Assembly: GCF_024206475.1 (NCBI RefSeq)
Contig: NZ_JAMBPR010000049.1
Location: forward strand, 1-64,000
Source of the DNA: Paraburkholderia sp. CNPSo 3274
Lineage (GTDB): Bacteria; Pseudomonadota; Gammaproteobacteria; Burkholderiales; Burkholderiaceae
Direction of reading: 5' to 3'
DNA: 64,000 bases
How positions within the stretch are numbered: position 1 is the first letter of the stretch; the number at the start of each line of letters is the position of its first letter. The notes beneath the pieces are model-generated. The model did no database searches, was not told where the DNA came from, and was given only the letters and a program-made list of their open reading frames with translations. Shown here in pieces: positions 17,631 to 26,526 of the stretch. Position numbers and translations under genes: made by a program.

Positions 17631-20600
17631 CGCATCGCCATTTCCAGCACCCGCGCCACGTGCAGCGCCGTGGCGTTTGCGCCGTCGTGGATCTGGTGGC
17701 GACAACTCGTGCCATCCGCCACGATGAGATCGGCGCGATCCGCCTGGCGCACGGCGGGCAACAGCGAAAGCTCGGCCATCGCCATCGAGGCTTCGTAGTG
17801 CTCCGCTTCGTAGCCGAAGCTGCCCGCCATTCCGCAGCATGACGATTCAATCGGCTTCACATCCAGGCCCGGAATCCAGCCCAGCACCGTGAGCACGGGC
17901 CGGAAGGCGTCGAACGCTTTCTGGTGGCAGTGGCCGTGCACCCACGCGCGCGGCGCGTCGAGTTCGTGCAATGCCAGATCGAACCGGCCAGCGCCTTTCT
18001 CGCGCACGAGGAATTCTTCAAACAGGAACGCCGCGGCCGACAGCTTGCGCGCTTCGTCGCCGTAGCCGTATTGCAGGAATTCGTCACGCATGGAGAGCAG
18101 GCACGAAGGTTCGAGCCCGACGATCGAAACGCCGCGCGCCACGAACGGCATGAGCGTATCGAGCAGGCGCCGCGCCTCGCGCTTCGCCTCGTCCACCAGT
18201 CCCGCTGCGAGGAACGTGCGGCCGCAGCATAGCGGGCGTTCATCGCCGCGCACATTGAAGTGCACGAAATAGCCGGCCGCTTCGAGCACCCGTTGCGCGG
18301 CGCGGGCGTTTTCAGGCTCAAAGTTGTCGTTGAAGGTGTCGACGAACAGCACCACTTCTTTCGTTGCCGCTGCTGCGTCCTGCTTTGCGGCCGCAACCTC
18401 CGCAAGGAACGAAGGCCGGAACTGCGGCAGCGAGCGTTGCGGCGCGAAGCCGAGCACGCGCTTCGCCCAGGCGGATACGACAGGGATGCGCTCGCCAGCC
18501 GCCGCAAAGCCGCCTGCTTGCGCCGCGCGACGCGCATAGCGCGGCAAAAACGCAATCATCTTCTCGCGCAGCCTCAGGCCGTGCTTCATGTTCCATGCCG
18601 CACGCGCCTCGATCTTCAGCTTCGCCATGTCCACACCGGTCGGACAGTCGCGCTTGCAGCCCTTGCACGACACGCACAGATCGAGCGTGTCCTTGACGTC
18701 GTCGCTCGCGAGTCCGTCCTCGCCCAACTGCCCCGAAATCGCAAGCCGCAACGTGTTCGCGCGGCCACGCGTCACGTGTTTCTCGTCTTTCGTCACGCGA
18801 TAGCTCGGGCACATCGTGCCCGCGTCGAACTTGCGGCAGTGGCCATTGTTGTTGCACATCTCCACCGCTTTCGCGAGGCCGCCAGTCAGGTCGTCGCCGC
18901 TGCCGGGCGGCGTTTCTACACCCGTTAGCGGGTCACGGCCCACGTCCCACGCCGACCAGTCGAGCATCGGTCGCATCTGGCGCTCGCGATATCCCGGCGC
19001 GAAGCGGAACAGCTTCGTGTCGTCCATCTTCGGCGGCCGCACGATCTTGTCGGGATTGAAACGGTTCTCGGGATCGAACAACTGCTTGATTTCCATGAAC
19101 GCCTGGTTGATCTTCGGTCCGTATTGCCAGGCAATCCATTCGCCGCGGCACAGACCATCGCCATGCTCGCCCGAAAACGCGCCCTTGTACTCGCGCACCA
19201 GTTCCGCAGCCTGCTCCCCTATCGCGCGCATTTTCGCCGCGCCGTCGCGGCGCATGTCGAGTATCGGCCGCACGTGCAGCGTGCCGACGCTCGCGTGCGC
19301 GTACCACGTGCCTTCGGTGCCATGTTGATGGAAAATTTCGGTCAGACGGCTCGTGTACTCCGCGAGATGTTCGAGCGGCACGGCGCAGTCCTCGATGAAC
19401 GAGACGGGCTTGCCGTCGCCCTTCATACTCATCATGATGTTCAAGCCCGCCTTGCGCACCTCCCAAAGCGCCTTTTGCTCGTTCGCATCGCTCATCTGCA
19501 CGACCGAATCCGGCAGGCCGAGGTCGCCCAGCAGTTCGACCAGCTCATCGAGCCGTCGCACCTGTGCGTCGCGCTCGTCGCCTGCGAATTCGACCAGCAG
19601 GATCGCATCGGGTCTGCCTGCCAGCGCCTTTTCGATCACCGGCCTGAAGCCCGGATTGCCAAGCGCAAGCTCGATCATCGTGCGATCGACTAGCTCGACC
19701 GCGGTCGGCTTGAGCTTGACGATGTGCTGCGCCGAGTTCATTGCCTGCCAGAACGTGGGAAAGCTCACCACGCCCAGCGTTTTGTGCGCGGGCAGCGGCG
19801 CGAGCTTCAGCGTGATCTGCCGGCTGAATGCGAGCGTGCCCTCGGAGCCCACGAGCAGATGCGCGAGATTCGCCACGCCGTCGTCGGTATAGGCGAGCGG
19901 GTTCTTGCAGTCGAACAGATCGATGTTGTAGCCGGCCACGCGGCGCAGCACCTTCGGCGTGCGTTCGGCGATCTCGCCGCGCTCGCGCGTGGCGATGCGC
20001 TGCACGCCTTCGAGCAGCGCCGCCAGCCGCGCGCCCTCGCGCGGCATCTTCAACGACTGGAAGCGCGCTTCGCTGCCGTCCGCGAGAATCGCGTCGATGC
20101 CGAGCACGTTGTGCACCATGTTGCCGTATTCAATCGAGCGCGAGCCACACGAGTTGTTGCCCGCCATGCCGCCGATCGTGCACTGCGCGGCCGTCGAAAC
20201 ATCTACGGGAAACCACAACCCGTGCGGCTTGAGCCACGCGTTCAGATGATCGAGCACGACGCCCGGCTCGACCGTCACCGTGCGCGCATCGGCGTCGAAA
20301 TCGACGATGTTGTTGAGCCACTTCGACGTGTCGATCACGAGCGCTTCGCCCACCGTCTGCCCGCACTGGCTCGTACCCGCGCCGCGCGCCAGCACGGGAG
20401 CGTGCTCGAGGCGCGCCACTTCCAGCGCGGCGCGCAGGTCGTCCTGATCGCGCGGCACGGCCACGCCGATGGGCATGATCTGATAGATCGAGGCGTCCGT
20501 TGCGTAACGGCCGCGGCTCGCGGCGTCGAAAAACACGTCGCCGCGCAGGGCTTCGCGCAGGCGCCGCGCGAGCGGCGAGCCGTGGCCCGCACTCGAGGGA

Positions 20601-20650
20601 ACCAGATGAACCGGCTTGACCAGCATGCCCGAGGTGCGTGCGCCTTCCAT
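17627..20650 (-). CDS. YdiJ-type FAD-linked oxidase with Fe-S and CCG domains (probable D-2-hydroxyacid dehydrogenase)
   Basis: The 1007-residue three-part protein has an FAD-binding PCMH domain (about 55-240; ARGAGTSQCGQ, TIGGMAGNNSCGSRSIEYG), an FAD-oxidase C-terminal domain (about 270-530; FSGEHGDGL), then 4Fe-4S ligands (CNNNGHCRK, and CVSCKGCKRDCPTG at about 655-668) and a C-terminal cysteine-rich part (PLCCGRTF, ESSCCGMAGSFG). The order and length match E. coli YdiJ, reported as a D-2-hydroxyglutarate dehydrogenase. Glycolate or D-lactate oxidation is an alternative. It starts 6 bases after the MFS gene, in an operon with serine-glyoxylate aminotransferase. AAGGAG lies about 11 bases before the ATG. 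Confidence 0.85.
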   Translation of the reverse strand: MEGARTSGMLVKPVHLVPSSAGHGSPLARRLREALRGDVFFDAASRGRYATDASIYQIMPIGVAVPRDQDDLRAALEVARLEHAPVLARGAGTSQCGQTVGEALVIDTSKWLNNIVDFDADARTVTVEPGVVLDHLNAWLKPHGLWFPVDVSTAAQCTIGGMAGNNSCGSRSIEYGNMVHNVLGIDAILADGSEARFQSLKMPREGARLAALLEGVQRIATRERGEIAERTPKVLRRVAGYNIDLFDCKNPLAYTDDGVANLAHLLVGSEGTLAFSRQITLKLAPLPAHKTLGVVSFPTFWQAMNSAQHIVKLKPTAVELVDRTMIELALGNPGFRPVIEKALAGRPDAILLVEFAGDERDAQVRRLDELVELLGDLGLPDSVVQMSDANEQKALWEVRKAGLNIMMSMKGDGKPVSFIEDCAVPLEHLAEYTSRLTEIFHQHGTEGTWYAHASVGTLHVRPILDMRRDGAAKMRAIGEQAAELVREYKGAFSGEHGDGLCRGEWIAWQYGPKINQAFMEIKQLFDPENRFNPDKIVRPPKMDDTKLFRFAPGYRERQMRPMLDWSAWDVGRDPLTGVETPPGSGDDLTGGLAKAVEMCNNNGHCRKFDAGTMCPSYRVTKDEKHVTRGRANTLRLAISGQLGEDGLASDDVKDTLDLCVSCKGCKRDCPTGVDMAKLKIEARAAWNMKHGLRLREKMIAFLPRYARRAAQAGGFAAAGERIPVVSAWAKRVLGFAPQRSLPQFRPSFLAEVAAAKQDAAAATKEVVLFVDTFNDNFEPENARAAQRVLEAAGYFVHFNVRGDERPLCCGRTFLAAGLVDEAKREARRLLDTLMPFVARGVSIVGLEPSCLLSMRDEFLQYGYGDEARKLSAAAFLFEEFLVREKGAGRFDLALHELDAPRAWVHGHCHQKAFDAFRPVLTVLGWIPGLDVKPIESSCCGMAGSFGYEAEHYEASMAMAELSLLPAVRQADRADLIVADGTSCRHQIHDGANATALHVARVLEMAMR

Positions 20651-20656
20651 TGCCGT

Positions 20657-21943
20657 TCACACTCCTTGACGAGAACCCGTGGGTTCTTCTGCCTTCTTGC
20701 CCAGCTCGAAGCGGCTGTCCGGCTGCATGCGGAACGCGAGAATCACGCCGCACCCCATCAGCGCCATGCTGCCCACGAACGGCAGATCCCAGTTGCCGAA
20801 GCGGTCGATCAGAAAGCCGCCCACCACGGGCGAGATGATCGCAGCCAGCGCCGAGCCCGTGTTCATCATGCCGCTCGCCGTGCCAGAGAACTCCGGTGCG
20901 ATATCCATGGGAATTGCCCACATCGGCCCGATCGTCATCTCCGCGAAGAAGAAGCCTGCCGCGAGGCACGCCATGGAAATGACGGGGTCGTGCACGAACA
21001 TCAGCGGCACGAGCACGATCAGCGTGATGAGCATGCACACCGAGACCATCCAGCTGCGCGCGCGCTTGAGGTTGCCCGTGCGCTGAAGGAGCCAGTCGGT
21101 CACGAGGCCGCCGAGCGTGTCGCCCACCACGCCCGCGAGGAACACCACCGAGGCGAAGATCGCCGACTTGCCCAACTGCAGGTGATAGTTGTGCAGGAAG
21201 TATTGCGGAATCCAGCTAAGGAAAAGCCACAGCGTCCAGCCGTAGCAGAAGTAGACGATCGTCACCGGCATCATGCGCTTGAAGAGCGCCATCCACGGCA
21301 GGCCTGTCGCGCGTGGCTTGGGCGGCGGCAGGATCGCGAGTTCGGCCTCGGTGATGCGCGGGTGATCCTTCGGGTGTTCGGTGAACGTGAACGCCCACAC
21401 CACCACCCACAGCAAGCTGAGCGCGCCGCAAACATAGAACGACTCGCGCCAGCCGTAGCGCGCCATCACCAACACCACGACCGCGGGCGCCACCGCATTG
21501 CCGATGCGCGACGCGGAGTGCGTGATGCCCTGCGCGAAGCCGCGCCGCTCTTTCGCGACCCAGCGCGACATGGCCGAGGTCGAGGCGGGAAACGTTGCGC
21601 CCTCACCGAAGCCGAGCAAGAGGCGCGCAGCGAGCAGCGCGGCGAGGCCGCCCGCCATGCCCGTGAGAATAGTGGCCACACCCCACAATGCGCCGCAGAA
21701 AAGCAGCGTGCGGCGCGCGCCGAAGCGGTCGCTCACCCAGCCGCCGATGATCTGAAACAGCAAATACGGATACGCAAACGCCGAAAAAACCAGCCCGACC
21801 TCGGTATGCGATAGCTGGAACTCCTTGCCGAAGCCCGCCGCCGCCGTGCTCACGTTCACACGATCGAGGTAGGTGATGAAGTACATGACGCAGAGCATGA
21901 TCAGCACGATGCTGCTCGCGCTCGTCAATCGATACCGTTTCAT
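20657..21943 (-). CDS. MFS transporter, anion:cation symporter (ACS) type
   Basis: The 428-residue, 12-helix carrier is of the ACS class that takes up organic anions such as hexuronates, tartrate or hydroxy acids. Visible features are MYFITYLDRVNVSTAA in helix 1, GGWVSDRFGARRTL (helix 2-3 loop), GFGEGATFPASTSAMSRW (helix 4) and a second-half copy of the loop. The start at 21943 follows GGAG at a good distance. It lies between the aminotransferase and the FAD oxidase in one direction, so it probably imports the substrate, perhaps a 2-hydroxy acid. That is inference from the operon. Confidence 0.88.
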   Translation of the reverse strand: MKRYRLTSASSIVLIMLCVMYFITYLDRVNVSTAAAGFGKEFQLSHTEVGLVFSAFAYPYLLFQIIGGWVSDRFGARRTLLFCGALWGVATILTGMAGGLAALLAARLLLGFGEGATFPASTSAMSRWVAKERRGFAQGITHSASRIGNAVAPAVVVLVMARYGWRESFYVCGALSLLWVVVWAFTFTEHPKDHPRITEAELAILPPPKPRATGLPWMALFKRMMPVTIVYFCYGWTLWLFLSWIPQYFLHNYHLQLGKSAIFASVVFLAGVVGDTLGGLVTDWLLQRTGNLKRARSWMVSVCMLITLIVLVPLMFVHDPVISMACLAAGFFFAEMTIGPMWAIPMDIAPEFSGTASGMMNTGSALAAIISPVVGGFLIDRFGNWDLPFVGSMALMGCGVILAFRMQPDSRFELGKKAEEPTGSRQGV

Positions 21944-22075
21944 CGTCTGTCTCCGTTGCTCTATCGGCCGCATCGCCCTTCTCGAAGTGGCGTCCGGCAT
22001 GGGAACGACCTGCCATCACCTGGAATCGGCCCGTCAAGCCGCGCCCCGTGCGCGGCATGTGCAAACGCGCTGGTT

Positions 22076-23293
22076 TCAGGCTGCTTTCAGCGACACCACA
22101 TTGGGTTGCGCCGCGAGATATTCCATCGCGGCGGGCAAGCCGCTGTCCTTCAAGGGCACGCCCGCAACGCGCAGGCCCATCTCGCAGCCGGCCAATGCCG
22201 CCAGCAGCGTGAGGTCGTTGCAGTCGCCCAGATGCCCGATACGGAACATGCGCCCCTTGACCTTGCCGAGGCCCGTGCCGAGCGAAAGATCGAAGCGCTC
22301 GTAGATGATCTTGCGCACGGCATCCGCATCCACGCCTTCGGGCATCATCACGCCCGTAAGCGCGGGACTGTAGACGGCGGGATCGGCGCACTGGATCTCG
22401 AGGCCCCATGCGCGCACCGCGCGCCGGCACGCCTCGCCCAGCCGCTGATGCCGCGCGAACACGTTGTCGAGCCCTTCGTCCTGCAGCATGTCGAGCGCTT
22501 CGGAAAGGCCGTAGAGCAGGTTCGTGTTGGGCGTGTACGGCCAGTACCCGCTCTTGTTCATCTCGATGATCTCAGCCCAGCCCCAGAAGCTGCGCGGCAG
22601 CTTTGCATGCTCGCTCGCGGCCAGCGCCTTCGCCGAAACGGCGTTGAAGCTGATGCCCGGCGGCAGCATGAGACCTTTCTGCGAGCCGGAGACGGTCACG
22701 TCCACGCCCCATTCGTCGTGGCGATAGTCAGCGCTCGCGAGACCCGAAATCGTGTCCACGAGCAGCAGCGCCGGGTGCGCCGCGGCGTCGATCGCGCGGC
22801 GCACCGCGGCGATGTCCGACGTCACACCGGTCGAGGTCTCGTTGTGCACCACGCAGACGGCCTTGATGGCGTGCTGCGCGTCCTCGCGCAGCCGCTTTTC
22901 GATCATGTCGGCCTGCACGCCGCGCCGCCAGCCTTCAATGCCAGGCAGGCCGAGAAATTCCGGCTTCAGGCCAAGGCGCTCGGCCATCTGCTTCCATAAC
23001 GTCGCGAAATGGCCCGTTTCGTACATCAGCACCGTGTCGCCGGGGCTCAGCGTGTTGGCGAGCGCGGCTTCCCACGCGCCCGTGCCGGAGGCCGGGTAGA
23101 TCACCACCGGCTGCTGCGTCTTGAAGATCTTCTTGATGCCTTCCAGCACCTTGAGCCCGAGCACGCCAAACTCGGGGCCGCGATGGTCGATGGTCGGATA
23201 GCTCATCGCACGCAGGATGCGATCGGGCACCGGGCTCGGCCCGGGAATCTGCAGGAAGTGGCGACCAGCGGGATGGAAATCGAGCTTCAACAT
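22076..23293 (-). CDS. Serine-glyoxylate aminotransferase (class V PLP enzyme)
   Basis: The 405-residue class V aminotransferase has the N-terminal FLQIPGPSPVPDRI, substrate loop TIDHRGPEF, ASGTGAWEAALAN, the PLP-binding lysine in VSGSQKGLMLPPG (about residue 200) and a C-terminal RIGHLGD. These fit the serine-glyoxylate/alanine-glyoxylate aminotransferase subgroup, which moves the amino group of serine to glyoxylate, giving hydroxypyruvate and glycine (EC 2.6.1.45). It leads an operon with an ACS-type carrier and a YdiJ-type oxidase. Upstream lie GntR-like palindromes shared with the divergent regulator. The exact substrate pair needs assay. Confidence 0.88.
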   Translation of the reverse strand: MLKLDFHPAGRHFLQIPGPSPVPDRILRAMSYPTIDHRGPEFGVLGLKVLEGIKKIFKTQQPVVIYPASGTGAWEAALANTLSPGDTVLMYETGHFATLWKQMAERLGLKPEFLGLPGIEGWRRGVQADMIEKRLREDAQHAIKAVCVVHNETSTGVTSDIAAVRRAIDAAAHPALLLVDTISGLASADYRHDEWGVDVTVSGSQKGLMLPPGISFNAVSAKALAASEHAKLPRSFWGWAEIIEMNKSGYWPYTPNTNLLYGLSEALDMLQDEGLDNVFARHQRLGEACRRAVRAWGLEIQCADPAVYSPALTGVMMPEGVDADAVRKIIYERFDLSLGTGLGKVKGRMFRIGHLGDCNDLTLLAALAGCEMGLRVAGVPLKDSGLPAAMEYLAAQPNVVSLKAA

Positions 23294-23306
23294 GCAATCG
23301 CTCCTG

Positions 23307-23336
23307 TTTTGAATTTTGCATTCAAAAAACTATAAT
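23307..23336 (+). promoter_or_regulatory. gntR promoter and overlapping GntR-type palindrome
   Basis: TTTTGAAT (23307-23314) and ATTCAAAA (23320-23327) form a perfect inverted repeat around 5 bases. It overlaps the promoter of the rightward gntR gene: TTTGAA (23308-23313), a 17-base spacer, TATAAT (23331-23336). It is also only 14 bases from the leftward aminotransferase start, so binding could repress both directions. Confidence 0.7.
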
Positions 23337-23449
23337 CCAGTCAGCTCATGCGCAGACAGACAATTCTGATGTGGTTTACCCCAATCACAGCTTGCTTCTT
23401 TGGGGTCCTGTCCTTGGGCTAGAATTCGCTGGAAATCGATGAGAATGCC

Positions 23450-23463
23450 TTTTGCATGCAAAA
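23450..23463. promoter_or_regulatory. GntR-type palindrome spanning the gntR start codon
   Basis: The perfect 14-base palindrome TTTTGCATGCAAAA contains the ATG (23456-23458) of the GntR regulator. Its TTTTG/CAAAA halves match those of the site at 23307-23327, so both are probably bound by the same protein, giving autoregulation. Confidence 0.65.
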
Positions 23464-24163
23464 CCCGAACCTGAACCCCTCTGTCGTCAGCCCGGATCTG
23501 CCGCCCATTGCGCGCCAGCAACTCCATGACACCGTCGTCGACCATCTGCGACGGTTCATCGTGGAAGGCGTGCTCGAGGCTGGGCGCAAGCTCAACGAGC
23601 GCGAGCTGTGCGAAACCCTGGGCATCTCGCGCACGCCGCTGCGCGAGGCGCTGAAGGTGCTCGCGTCCGAAGGGCTAATCGAGATTTCGCCGAATCGCGG
23701 CGCCTCGGTCTCGAAGATGTCGGAGGCGGAGCTGCGCGAGACCTTCGAACTCATGAGCGGGCTCGAAGCGTTTTCAGGCGAGTTGGCTTGCGAGCGGATC
23801 ACCGCGGCCGAGATCGCCGAGATCAAAGCGTTGCACTACGCCATGCTCGCCTGTCGCGCGCAGAACGATCTGGCCGGCTACTACAGTCGCAATCAGGCGA
23901 TTCACGACAAGATCAACGAAGCGGCCCGCAATTCGGCGCTGCGGCAAACGTATATCGCGGTGAATCGCCGTTTGCAGGCGCTGCGGTTTCGTTCGAACTT
24001 CGAAACCCCCAAGTGGGACCGCGCGATCCACGAGCACGGCGAAATGCTCGAAGCGCTCGATGCGCGCGACGGCAAGCGACTCGCGGCGATACTGCGGCAG
24101 CATTTGCTCGCCAAACGCGATGCGGTGTTGAGGATTGGGGACACGCCCTCCACGCAGGAATAG
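23456..24163 (+). CDS. GntR-family regulator (FadR/FCD subgroup)
   Basis: The 235-residue regulator has a winged helix (about 20-88; LRRFIVEGVLEAGRKLNERELCETLGISRTPLREALKVLASEGLIEI) and an all-helical FCD effector domain (about 95-220) with candidate metal-binding histidines (NQAIHDKIN, IHEHGEMLEAL). FCD regulators usually respond to carboxylic acids. It is divergent from the aminotransferase/MFS/oxidase operon, with two palindromes in the gap, one across its own ATG. No strong ribosome site precedes ATG 23456, consistent with low or controlled expression, or with a slightly different start. Confidence 0.88.
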   Translation: MQNPNLNPSVVSPDLPPIARQQLHDTVVDHLRRFIVEGVLEAGRKLNERELCETLGISRTPLREALKVLASEGLIEISPNRGASVSKMSEAELRETFELMSGLEAFSGELACERITAAEIAEIKALHYAMLACRAQNDLAGYYSRNQAIHDKINEAARNSALRQTYIAVNRRLQALRFRSNFETPKWDRAIHEHGEMLEALDARDGKRLAAILRQHLLAKRDAVLRIGDTPSTQE

Positions 24164-24217
24164 CCTGGCGGCTGAGCGACTGGCATCTCGATGCGTCGCG
24201 CGCGCAACGTCTCTCGC

Positions 24218-25171
24218 CTACTTCGCCGCCGACTCCAGAAAACTCTGCGCAAGCTGCTTCCTCAGGTGATCGGCGGCCGGCGAGAGCCGGCGGCCCACGC
24301 GCGTGACCATCTGGCTCGAAAAGCCCGCCGCGATCGGATGATCGATCGGCACGGCCACCAACTCGCCCAGATCGATGCCACGGCGCGCCGTAATCGACGA
24401 CATGAACGCCACGCCCAGCCCGGCGGCCGCGAGCGTCTGTGCCGTGTTGAACAGATCCACGCGATAAGCGGGTATCACGTTCAGACGCGCGTCGTCGAAC
24501 AGCGACTGCACGAAGTGCTGCACACCGAACGACTCGGTCATGAAGATCAGGCGCTCGCTGGCGAGTTCGGCGGGCGCCACCTTCTGCATTTTCGCAAAGC
24601 GATGCGAGGGCGCGACGAGCGCGCAGAGCGGCCGCGACGCGAAGGGATGAATGCGCATGGCAGGGTCGTCCGAGGTGCGCGTGCACAGGCCGATATCGAC
24701 GACGTCGTCGCGCACGAGCGACAGCACGACCGGCGTCGGCCCCGAGCGGATCTCCACGAGAATGTCCGGGTACGTCATCGAAAAACGCTGAAGCGCCCGC
24801 GCGATCAGATTGCCGATGAAGCCCTCGCCCACGCCCAGTGCCACGCGACCGCGCCTCAGGTGCCGGTACTCCTCCAGGCGCGCGGCCAGATCGCGCTGGC
24901 GGCGCTGCCCATCGCGATAATGGTCCACGAACACCTGGCCGATCTCGGTCACGGCCAAGTTGCGCCCGCGCCGCTCGATCAGCGGAAAGCGCAGCCGCCG
25001 CTCCAGCGCCGCCACCTGCCGGCTGATCACCGAGGCGTTGATGCCCAGCGCCTCGGCAGCCATGCGCACGCCGCCAGCCGCCGCGATTTCGGCCAGATAG
25101 CGCAGCGGCCGCTCGCCGATGTCGTCGACCGCGCCTCGCGCCGCATCTTCCCGATCTGCCTTTCCCCGCAC
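24218..25171 (-). CDS. LysR-family transcriptional regulator
   Basis: The 317-residue regulator has an HTH at about residues 22-65 (LRYLAEIAAAGGVRMAAEALGINASVISRQVAALERRLRFPLIER) and a CynR-like effector domain (VGEGFIGNLIARALQRF). It starts with GTG at 25171, preceded by AAGGAGC at a good distance. It is divergent from an M20 amidohydrolase/MHS operon starting at 25336, which it probably regulates. This repeats the layout at 12.7-16.5 kb. Confidence 0.87.
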   Translation of the reverse strand: MRGKADREDAARGAVDDIGERPLRYLAEIAAAGGVRMAAEALGINASVISRQVAALERRLRFPLIERRGRNLAVTEIGQVFVDHYRDGQRRQRDLAARLEEYRHLRRGRVALGVGEGFIGNLIARALQRFSMTYPDILVEIRSGPTPVVLSLVRDDVVDIGLCTRTSDDPAMRIHPFASRPLCALVAPSHRFAKMQKVAPAELASERLIFMTESFGVQHFVQSLFDDARLNVIPAYRVDLFNTAQTLAAAGLGVAFMSSITARRGIDLGELVAVPIDHPIAAGFSSQMVTRVGRRLSPAADHLRKQLAQSFLESAAK

Positions 25172-25335
25172 TGCATCGCTCCTTTCACGCGCGCTGTCTT
25201 GCTGCGCCGCGACAATCGACCGTTGACTTCAAGGCAACATTTTCGGTGCTTTTCCGTCATGGGTCGACTTTTTCGTCGATGCAATACTCGGCCTTTGGCT
25301 TTTGCCCAAACCTATTCCAATAAAAGGAGTCCCCC

Positions 25336-26526
25336 GTGAGCGAGCACCACTACTGCGAAGTCGCCGACCTGGCCGAAGCCCGATCGGAACTCGACGAAAT
25401 CCGTCATCACCTCCACAAGCACCCCGAGCTGTCGTACGAGGAAGCCGACACGTCGCGCTTCGTCGCTGAGAAGCTCGAGTCCTGGGGCTACGAAGTCACG
25501 CGCCACGTGGGCGGGCATGGCGTCGTGGCGGCGCTCAAGGCGGGCACGAGCGCACGCACCGTAGGCGTGCGCGCCGACATGGACGCCCTGCCGATCCAGG
25601 AGCTGACCGGCCTCGACTACGCAAGCGTCCACCAGGGCAAGATGCACGCGTGCGGCCACGACGGCCACACCACCGTGCTGCTCGGCGCAGCACGCCAGCT
25701 CGCCAGAACGCGCAATTTCGACGGCACCGTCCACCTGATCTTCCAGCCCGCCGAGGAAGCCGGTTCGGACAGCGGCGCCGAGCGCATGATCGCCGACGGC
25801 CTCTTCGAGCGCTTCCCCTGCGAAGCCATCTTCGGGCTGCACAACCATCCGGGCGTGCCCACCGGCACCTTCGGCTTTCGCGCCGGCCCGCTGATGGCCG
25901 CGTGCGACACCGTCAAGCTGCGCGTTCACGGCAAGGGCGGCCATGCGGCGCGCCCGCATCTGGCCGTCGACCCGGTGCTCGTGGGCAGCAGCATCGTGAT
26001 GGCCCTGCAGTCGGTGGTGTCGCGCAACGTGGATCCTAATGAAGCCGCGGTCGTGACGGTTGGCGCATTCCGTTCGGGCCACGCGCCGAACGTGATTCCC
26101 GAAGACGCCGTGCTCGAAATGAGCGTGCGCTCGTTCTCGCCCGAGGTGCGCGCGACGCTCGAGGCGCGCATCCGCGCGCTGGTTCAGGCGCAGGCGCAAA
26201 GCTACGGCGCGACGGTGGACATCGAGTTCATCCGCGGCTACCCGGTGCTGATCAACAGCGAAGCCGAAACCGAATTCGCACGTCAGGTCGCCGAGGAACT
26301 GGTCGGGCCGGAGCATGTCATCGCGCCGTTCCCGCCGATCGCCGGCAGCGAGGACTTCGCGTACTACCTGCAGCAGCGCCCCGGTTGTTTCGTACGCCTG
26401 GGCAATGGAGCAGGCCGGCCGATGCTGCACAACGCGCGCTACGACTTCAACGACGAGAACCTGACCATTGGCGCTGCGTTCTGGACGCGCCTCGTCGAAC
26501 GCTTCCTCAGCAAGGACCGTGCATGA
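25336..26526 (+). CDS. M20D-family amidohydrolase (hippurate hydrolase-like)
   Basis: The 396-residue enzyme has M20D marks: HHLHKHPELSYEE (about 24-36), GVRADMDALPIQE (about 75-87), the metal ligands in MHACGHDGHTT (about 105-115), FQPAEEAGSDSGAERMI (catalytic Glu pair), and GGHAARPH. Members remove N-acyl groups from amino acids (hippurate, N-acetyl amino acids, IAA-amino acid conjugates) using two metals. The GTG start follows AAAGGAGTCCCCC. Its TGA overlaps the start of the next gene (ATGA), so hydrolase and MHS carrier are coupled. IAA conjugates would fit a plant-associated host, but no sequence feature proves it. Confidence 0.9.
   Translation: MSEHHYCEVADLAEARSELDEIRHHLHKHPELSYEEADTSRFVAEKLESWGYEVTRHVGGHGVVAALKAGTSARTVGVRADMDALPIQELTGLDYASVHQGKMHACGHDGHTTVLLGAARQLARTRNFDGTVHLIFQPAEEAGSDSGAERMIADGLFERFPCEAIFGLHNHPGVPTGTFGFRAGPLMAACDTVKLRVHGKGGHAARPHLAVDPVLVGSSIVMALQSVVSRNVDPNEAAVVTVGAFRSGHAPNVIPEDAVLEMSVRSFSPEVRATLEARIRALVQAQAQSYGATVDIEFIRGYPVLINSEAETEFARQVAEELVGPEHVIAPFPPIAGSEDFAYYLQQRPGCFVRLGNGAGRPMLHNARYDFNDENLTIGAAFWTRLVERFLSKDRA

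Noticed and set aside
19724-21814. A 696-codon plus-strand open frame
   Set aside because: Antisense to the YdiJ-type oxidase and the MFS carrier. His/Arg-rich composition typical of shadow frames.
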